Part shown: in pieces, positions 6,517 through 10,410 of the stretch
How positions within the stretch are numbered: the stretch's first letter is position 1
Layout of the letters: the number at the start of each line of letters is the position of its first letter
Source of the DNA: an uncultured Clostridia bacterium
GTDB taxonomy: Bacteria; Bacillota; Clostridia; TANB77; CAG-508
NCBI GenBank assembly: GCA_944390305.1
Contig: CALXPX010000038.1
Coordinates: 1 to 10,410 of the forward strand
Length of the DNA stretch: 10,410 nucleotides
Direction: 5' to 3'
The notes under the pieces: model-generated
Told to the model about the DNA's origin: nothing
Database searches by the model: none
Seen by the model: only the letters and a program-made list of their open reading frames with translations
Translations under genes and position numbers: made by a program

Positions 6517-7716
6517 ATGAGTAAAAAAATAAAAGAACAAGTAGAAGGGATAACATTAATAGCACTAGTAGTTACAATAATAATCTTATTAATATTATCA
6601 GGAGTAGCAATAAATTTGAGCATAGGAAGTAATGGAATATTTATAAGGGTTCAAGAGTCAGTAGAAGAATACAATAAAAAGCAAAAAGAAGAAGAAGTAA
6701 ATATGTATTGGGGAGAAGCCCAATTAAACTATAAAGATACAATAGAAAAACAGGTAGAGTATTTGCAAGATAAAATGAGAAAACAAGACCCAAGTGCAAC
6801 AGCAGTTATAAATGGAGAAATAATAGATGTGACATATAAAGGTTATAGCATGAAATTAGAATATAAAGATACAAAAAATGAAGAAAAAATAAACTATTTT
6901 AATGTATTTATTTCTGATAATTCTATAATTAAAATGTATACAACAAAAAATGGAAAGATATATGTAGAAGATGATGAAAACAAAATATGTATGAATGACA
7001 AATATCCAGAAATAGGATTAAGCCAATTAAATGTTATAGGTACTTCTGATACGTTTTGTTTGTTTAATAATAAGAAATTGTGGGGTTTGGTTATAAATAA
7101 TATGCAAGACATTAAGTTAGAAAAATATTTAGATTTAGAAACAGTAGATGGTGGAAAGTATAAAGATAAGAATATAAAATCATTTTTTGAAGTAGTTCTT
7201 TTAGATGATGGAAAAATGTATGTTCCAAGCCCAGAAAATACTTTAATAGAATTTCAAATACCACAATTAGAAAATACAAAATTTAATAATTTGGGATTGA
7301 TAGTAGATAATAATAAAAACATTACTGTAATGATTGATGAACAAGGAAAAATGTATAATCCAGATACTAAAGAGGATATAAGTTTAAATTATGCAAATGG
7401 ATTTTTTAAAGATAAGAAAATAAAATATTGTACAACTATTACAATGAAATCGATATATTATAATGCTTTTATAACAGAAAATGGAAAACTATATTTGGTA
7501 GATTCTAACACAAAAGAAGTAGCATTTAGTTCAGAAGAAAATGAAACATTAAAAAATAAAAAAATAACAAATATATATTATTTAGGCAATGATTTTGAAG
7601 AACAATATTCAGAAATAATAACAGAAGATGGAATGTGCTATTATACCGAAGATTTTGAAAACTACCACGATATAAATTTAGAAGGTTTTCCAAATGTAAC
7701 AATGAAACTTAACTAA
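6517..7716 (+). CDS. Pilin-like surface protein with repeat-containing C-terminal region, copy 1
   Basis: A 399-residue protein of unknown function. The N-terminus (MSKKIKEQVEG, then ITLIALVVTI) resembles a type IV prepilin leader with cleavage expected after G11. The mature chain would start I-T-L-I-A, with Ala at +5 where pilins usually have Glu. The hydrophobic helix spans about 12-37. A charged helical stretch (44-65) and a conserved head to about 110 follow. From about 140 on, short beta-type motifs recur: KNGKIY (144), DDGKMY (230), EQGKMY (275), ENGKLY (321) and EDGMCY (370), each followed by a D/E-, N- or T-rich turn, suggesting a beta-propeller or beta-repeat fold. AGGAGG lies 10 nt before the ATG. 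Residues 1-96 are identical to the next gene down to the nucleotide, while the rest is diverged. It is probably exported and held by its N-terminal helix. It is not a classical major pilin: too long and lacking Glu5. Confidence 0.85.
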   Translation: MSKKIKEQVEGITLIALVVTIIILLILSGVAINLSIGSNGIFIRVQESVEEYNKKQKEEEVNMYWGEAQLNYKDTIEKQVEYLQDKMRKQDPSATAVINGEIIDVTYKGYSMKLEYKDTKNEEKINYFNVFISDNSIIKMYTTKNGKIYVEDDENKICMNDKYPEIGLSQLNVIGTSDTFCLFNNKKLWGLVINNMQDIKLEKYLDLETVDGGKYKDKNIKSFFEVVLLDDGKMYVPSPENTLIEFQIPQLENTKFNNLGLIVDNNKNITVMIDEQGKMYNPDTKEDISLNYANGFFKDKKIKYCTTITMKSIYYNAFITENGKLYLVDSNTKEVAFSSEENETLKNKKITNIYYLGNDFEEQYSEIITEDGMCYYTEDFENYHDINLEGFPNVTMKLN

Positions 7717-7794
7717 TTACAAAAGTACAATTTATATTAGTAATAGAATAATATAAAAATTAAATATATTAAATAAGAAAGGAAAAGAATATGA

Positions 7795-7824
7795 TTGACA
7801 AATAATTAGATATATTGATAAAAT
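7795..7824 (+). promoter_or_regulatory. Promoter of leader unit 2
   Basis: TTGACA (7795-7800), an 18-nt spacer and TAAAAT (7819-7824) with TGA before the -10, the same design as at 6218-6247. Predicted transcript start near 7831, about 9 nt before the leader ORF's AAGGAG. Confidence 0.8.
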
Positions 7825-7853
7825 ATAAAAAATGAAAAAAAGGAGAAAAACAA

Positions 7854-7910
7854 ATGAAAACCTTTGAAACCATTGAGACTGTATATATATATATATATCA
7901 TAGGATTTAA
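7854..7910 (+). CDS. Short leader ORF 2 (18 codons, MKTFETIETVYIYIYHRI)
   Basis: AAGGAG (7840-7845) lies 8 nt before the ATG. The first eight codons match leader ORF 1 exactly and codon 10 is again Val. After Val the frame runs through a TA dinucleotide tract that encodes alternating Tyr and Ile, then HRI and TAA. Copy 1 has a TGA at the equivalent point, so the two leader peptides differ in length (10 and 18 residues) only because of this tract. The conserved head and variable tail suggest that initiation, or early translation, is what matters. Function is not known. Confidence 0.55.
   Translation: MKTFETIETVYIYIYHRI
7882..7898 (+). repeat. TA dinucleotide tract inside leader ORF 2
   Basis: Seventeen bases of uninterrupted alternating T and A lie inside the leader ORF. 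Each two-base gain or loss would shift the reading frame and change where the leader ends. Copy 1 has an interrupted version (6309-6326) that forms a 7-bp hairpin. Confidence 0.8.
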
Positions 7911-7934
7911 TAAAATGAATTTATGTAAACATAG

Positions 7935-7976
7935 AGAAACTATGCTTTTTAGGAGAATTTAAAAAGCATAGTTTTT
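7935..7976 (+). terminator. Leader hairpin 2, possible attenuator
   Basis: A 16-bp stem pairs 7935-7950 with 7961-7976 around AGGAGAATTT, fully paired apart from one G-U wobble (7936/7975). The core is ACTATGC/GCATAGT and the 3' arm runs into TTTTTGTAT. Loop and 3' arm match copy 1 exactly and all stem differences are in the 5' arm. It lies 25 nt after the leader ORF stop and 108 nt before the main start. GC content is low for a strong terminator, so an RNA-processing or stability role is also possible. Confidence 0.55.
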
Positions 7977-8084
7977 GTATAAAAACAGATCGACATGAAA
8001 AAATAAATATAAAAACTATCAAATAATTAAAAATAAAAGATATTTATAATATAAACATATGAAAAAATAGGAGGAACAAAGAAA

Positions 8085-9317
8085 ATGAGTAAAAAAATAA
8101 AAGAACAAGTAGAAGGGATAACATTAATAGCACTAGTAGTTACAATAATAATCTTATTAATATTATCAGGAGTAGCAATAAATTTGAGCATAGGAAGTAA
8201 TGGAATATTTATAAGGGTTCAAGAGTCAGTAGAAGAATACAATAAAAAGCAAAAAGAAGAAGAAGTAAATATGTATTGGGGAGAAGCCCAATTAAACTAT
8301 AAAGATACAATAGAAAAACAGGTAGAGTATTTGCAAGATAAAATGAGAAAACAAGACCCAAGTGCAACAGCAATTATAAATGAAGGGGTAATAGATGTAA
8401 CATATAAAGGTTATGATATTAAACTATCATACATAGAAGAAAAAATACCGCAGGGAATTAAATATTTATATAGTACAGGTAATATTGTAGATGATCAAGA
8501 AAAAATATTAAATTTCTATGTTACATCTGAGTATAAAATGTATGCAGAAGTAGATGGAAAAACAACATGTATTACAGATATATATCAAGAATTAAAAGAT
8601 GAAAAAACTTTTACAATAATAGGAAATGGAAATGAAAGTGATAAAGAATATATATTATTTTTTACTAAAAAGAAAGTATATACATTATGGATTTCAGAAA
8701 CTGAAGAATGGACATTAGAAAAAACTATAGACATTGAAAATTTAGCAGAAGGAAAATACAAAGAAAAAAATATATCATATTTTCTTCCTTTAGTAGATAA
8801 AGAAAACGGAACAATATTTTTTGAAGATGGAACAATGTACAATATAGAAACTAAACAAGAAGTATCTTTGGAAAATAAAATAATTAATTTTGGTGTAATA
8901 ATGGAAAATGAAAATACACAAATAGTATTAATAGACAGTAATGGACAAATGAATAAAATGACGGAAAATGGTTTAGAGAGTATAAATGAGACTTTCCAAA
9001 ATGGATTTTTTAAAGACAAAAAAGTAACTATAGCTATGCCTATTAGCAACAAGTATATAACAATTGTAACAAATGATGGTATAGCATATCTTATAGATAT
9101 TAATACTAATAACATGACTTGTATAAGTGATTTGAATGAAGAATTAAAGGAAAAGAAAGTTACTAATATTTTTAATATAGGAAATGGAAATTTTCAAGAA
9201 GATTATATAGCAATTATATTAGAAGGAGATAAAGCATATTATGCTACACAGAATCTGCAAGAATTAATTAATATAAATATAAATGGTTTTCCAGAATTAC
9301 ATTTAAAAATGAGTTAA
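8085..9317 (+). CDS. Pilin-like surface protein with repeat-containing C-terminal region, copy 2
   Basis: A 410-residue paralogue of the preceding gene, of unknown function. Residues 1-96 are identical: basic head, putative prepilin peptidase site after G11, hydrophobic helix at about 12-37 with Ala at mature +5, then a charged helical stalk. From residue 97 the sequence changes, and after VTYKGY (105-110) it is strongly diverged. The layout is kept: EYKMY (149), KKKVY (195), EDGTMY (247), SNGQMN (285), NDGIAY (330) and GDKAYY (381) occupy positions like the GK-Y motifs of copy 1. The segments FKDKK (309) and the ending NINGFPELHLK match FKDKK and NLEGFPNVTMK of copy 1. AGGAGG lies 10 nt before the ATG. 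It probably does the same kind of job at the cell surface with a different binding face (inference). A terminator follows about 100 nt downstream. Confidence 0.85.
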   Translation: MSKKIKEQVEGITLIALVVTIIILLILSGVAINLSIGSNGIFIRVQESVEEYNKKQKEEEVNMYWGEAQLNYKDTIEKQVEYLQDKMRKQDPSATAIINEGVIDVTYKGYDIKLSYIEEKIPQGIKYLYSTGNIVDDQEKILNFYVTSEYKMYAEVDGKTTCITDIYQELKDEKTFTIIGNGNESDKEYILFFTKKKVYTLWISETEEWTLEKTIDIENLAEGKYKEKNISYFLPLVDKENGTIFFEDGTMYNIETKQEVSLENKIINFGVIMENENTQIVLIDSNGQMNKMTENGLESINETFQNGFFKDKKVTIAMPISNKYITIVTNDGIAYLIDINTNNMTCISDLNEELKEKKVTNIFNIGNGNFQEDYIAIILEGDKAYYATQNLQELINININGFPELHLKMS

Positions 9318-9417
9318 ATAAAAAACACATAAATACTTGTAAAGAGGTGAAAATATAAAAATATTAAATAAATATATTTGTAAATGATTTAAATTAATAT
9401 AAAAAAACATAAAAAAT

Positions 9418-9455
9418 AAAGTCATGCTTTACTAAAAGTAAGAGTATGGCTTTTT
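9418..9455 (+). terminator. Intrinsic terminator after the second pilin-like gene
   Basis: Arms 9418-9432 and 9438-9453 form about 15 pairs (AAAGTCATGC with GTATGGCTTT at the base) with three G-U wobbles and one bulged A (9441) around a 5-nt loop, followed by T9451-T9455. The preceding stretch, 9318-9417, contains AGAGGTG near 9342 but no usable reading frame after it. Confidence 0.75.
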
Positions 9456-9516
9456 ATAAAAGAAGAAAAGGTAATTGTATTATATATTAAATTAAGATTA
9501 ATACAACCATAAATTA

Positions 9517-9545
9517 TTGACTTTGAATATTATAAATGATAAAAT
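9517..9545 (+). promoter_or_regulatory. Promoter of the small membrane protein/cdaA operon
   Basis: TTGACT (9517-9522), a 17-nt spacer and TAAAAT (9540-9545) with TGA immediately before the -10. The transcript would start near 9552, shortly before GAGAGGA (9566-9572) of the first gene. Together with the upstream terminator this makes the operon independent of the pilin-like genes. Confidence 0.75.
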
Positions 9546-9581
9546 ATAAAAATAATTTAGCTAAAGAGAGGACTGACAAAA

Positions 9582-9731
9582 TTGGAAGCAAAAGTTAAAA
9601 AAACCAAAAAGAAAATACATTTCAATTTAAAAAAGAATTTAGGAAGACTTATAGCATTAATAGTTATAATATGCATGTTACTTGCAACATCAGGTACACT
9701 AATTTTTTATTTAATGTATTATATGCAATAA
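9582..9731 (+). CDS. Small single-pass membrane protein upstream of cdaA
   Basis: A 49-residue protein I do not recognise. It starts with TTG at 9582; GAGG (9568-9571) lies 10 nt upstream and there is no in-frame ATG nearby upstream. Residues 1-22 are strongly basic (MEAKVKKTKKKIHFNLKKNL). Residues about 23-46 form one hydrophobic helix rich in I, L, A and Y, and the chain ends YYMQ. By the positive-inside rule the Lys-rich N-terminus is cytoplasmic. It begins about 30 nt after a clear promoter and ends 23 nt before cdaA, so the two are co-transcribed. A link to c-di-AMP synthesis, for example as a membrane partner of CdaA, is guilt by association only. The basic-plus-helix plan and good signals make it a real gene despite its size. 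Confidence 0.7.
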   Translation: MEAKVKKTKKKIHFNLKKNLGRLIALIVIICMLLATSGTLIFYLMYYMQ

Positions 9732-9754
9732 ATTAAAAAGGAGATAGATAAATA

Positions 9755-10410
9755 ATGTTTGAAAATATATCAAGCTTAGGCTTTGATTTTGCAGATTATA
9801 TAAATGATTTGCAAACACATCCTTGGCAAATAGTAACATTTGTTTTAGATATAACAATAGTATTTTTTATGTTTATATACTTTGTCAAAATCGCTAAAAA
9901 ATCAAGAGTATGGCAATTAATAAAAGGTATAGTTTTATTAATTGTAATTACATTTTTAAGTAATTTGTTGGAATTAAGAATACTATATTTTATTCTAACT
10001 TCATTTATGACATATGGAGTAATAGCTCTTCTTATAATCTTCCAACCAGAATTAAGACGTGCACTAGAACAATTAGGTTCAAGTACATTTACTAAAATGT
10101 TTGGAATAGATAAAAGCTTAAGAGATAAAACAAAAGAGGATATATATAAAGTAGTAATAGCAGTAGAGGAAATGGCAAAATCTAGAACAGGAGCATTAAT
10201 TGTATTTGAAAGAGATATAAAAATACAAGATATAATAGAGACAGGAATAAAATTAGATGCTGAGATATCACCACAGGTTTTAGTAAATATATTTGTACCA
10301 AAAACACCTCTTCATGATGGAGCAGCAATTATAAGCAATAATAAAATTACAGCAGCAGCATGTATATTGCCTTTAGCAGATGATAAAGATATTGCAAAAG
10401 AATTAGGAAC
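9755..10410 (+). CDS. cdaA: Diadenylate cyclase CdaA (3'-truncated by window end)
   Basis: Condenses two ATP into cyclic di-AMP, the second messenger controlling potassium/osmolyte balance and cell-wall homeostasis in Gram-positive bacteria; membrane-bound. 218 complete codons are visible. Three hydrophobic helices at about 26-45, 54-72 and 77-97 are followed by the family-typical FQPELRRALEQLG (96-108). The DAC domain follows, with the catalytic DGA motif at 188-190 within PLHDGAAII, and then the AAACILPL strand. The frame ends at KELGT, just where the second active-site motif (RHR) should begin, so that motif cannot be checked. CdaA is usually about 270 residues, so some 50-60 are missing. 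AAAGGAG (9737-9743) is 11 nt before the ATG. In related genomes cdaR and glmM often follow (established for Bacillus), but they are outside this window. Confidence 0.97.
   Translation, partial: MFENISSLGFDFADYINDLQTHPWQIVTFVLDITIVFFMFIYFVKIAKKSRVWQLIKGIVLLIVITFLSNLLELRILYFILTSFMTYGVIALLIIFQPELRRALEQLGSSTFTKMFGIDKSLRDKTKEDIYKVVIAVEEMAKSRTGALIVFERDIKIQDIIETGIKLDAEISPQVLVNIFVPKTPLHDGAAIISNNKITAAACILPLADDKDIAKELG

Larger units (their letters stand above)
6217..6846 (+). repeat. Tandem repeat unit, copy 1 (leader plus constant 5' coding part)
   Basis: Corresponds to 7794-8414. Similarity begins at ATTGACA of the promoter and fades after codon 110 of the pilin-like gene. Within it, 6478-6804 is identical to 8046-8372 over 327 nt, covering 39 nt of untranslated leader and codons 1-96. 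Upstream of that block the copies differ by point changes and by a 10-bp insertion in copy 1 near 6474-6485. The promoter and leader-ORF part is less similar, but its functional elements are conserved. Confidence 0.9.
7717..8084 (+). other. Intergenic and leader region between the two pilin-like genes
   Basis: In 7717-7793 I see only A/T-rich sequence and no convincing terminator. From 7794 the second regulatory unit begins: promoter (7795-7824), AAGGAG (7840-7845), an 18-codon leader ORF (7854-7910) containing a TA repeat, a hairpin (7935-7976), about 100 nt of spacer nearly identical to copy 1, and AGGAGG (8069-8074) 10 nt before the start. Read-through from the first gene is possible, so the second may be transcribed from two promoters. 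Confidence 0.65.
7794..8414 (+). repeat. Tandem repeat unit, copy 2 (leader plus constant 5' coding part)
   Basis: Partner of 6217-6846. The exact 327-nt match is 8046-8372. The sharp edge of identity falls at codon 97. A short stretch with scattered changes runs on to codon 110, after which nucleotide similarity is lost although the proteins remain distantly similar. Such a block points to a recent duplication or gene conversion restricted to the 5' part. Confidence 0.9.

Noticed and set aside
6068..7112. Minus-strand reading frames at 6068-6352, 6441-6623 and 6894-7112
   Set aside because: They overlap recG, the leader region and the first pilin-like gene antisense. They have no start signals and low-complexity hydrophobic products.
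6217..8414. Insertion sequence or transposon as the cause of the repeat
   Set aside because: No transposase, terminal inverted repeats or target-site duplication is visible. The repeat covers promoter, leader and gene head, which fits gene duplication or conversion.
8585..9115. Long minus-strand reading frame (176 codons) opposite the second pilin-like gene
   Set aside because: It lies fully inside a well-supported plus-strand gene and has no domain. Its hydrophobic composition is what the complement of an A-rich gene gives.
9338..9390. Possible small gene after AGAGGTG near 9342
   Set aside because: GTG AAA ATA is followed directly by TAA, and no other start at suitable spacing opens a frame.
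1..10410. CRISPR array, tRNA or rRNA genes
   Set aside because: No regularly spaced short direct repeats, and no tRNA-like or rRNA-like GC-rich structured segments, were found on either strand.

Overview
The window is AT-rich throughout (almost every third codon position is A or T). It carries sigma-A-type promoters, strong AGGAGG-type ribosome binding sites, and gene families typical of low-GC Gram-positive bacteria: recG, the diadenylate cyclase gene cdaA, a DUF2628-type membrane protein and pilin-like proteins with an ITLIALVV N-terminus. This points to a Bacillota genome of the class Clostridia, probably an anaerobe of the uncultured gut type. The taxonomic call is inference from style and families, not from a marker gene.

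Layout. 1-984 (+): C-terminal two-thirds of an aldehyde dehydrogenase, cut by the window edge. 992-1042: a 24-bp perfect hairpin acting as a two-way terminator between converging genes. 1055-2797 (-): a membrane protein with a very Asn-rich N-terminus and a DUF2628-like core, with its own promoter. 2871-2910: terminator of the next gene. 2910-3944 (-): asd, aspartate-semialdehyde dehydrogenase. 3945-4148: divergent intergenic region with a strong recG promoter that contains a good match to the Bacillus-type LexA box. 4149-6212 (+): recG.

6213-9317 is the unusual part. It holds two tandem copies of one unit: promoter, short leader ORF (MKTFETIE-S/T-V...), hairpin, about 110 nt of spacer, AGGAGG, then a 399- or 410-residue secreted or surface protein with a type IV pilin-like N-terminus. 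The units share an identical 327-nt block that crosses from the untranslated leader into the first 96 codons. Beyond about residue 110 the proteins diverge strongly, although their C-termini are still recognisably homologous. The result is a constant-head, variable-body gene pair with a duplicated, possibly attenuating leader.

9318-9581 holds a terminator and a new promoter. 9582-9731 encodes a 49-residue single-pass membrane protein starting with TTG. 9755-10410 is the start of cdaA (c-di-AMP synthase), cut by the window end just after its DGA motif. The last two genes form an operon.

Apart from the tandem pair and the small-protein/cdaA operon, the genes are functionally independent: amino-acid biosynthesis (asd), DNA repair (recG), aldehyde metabolism, cell-surface proteins and second-messenger signalling.
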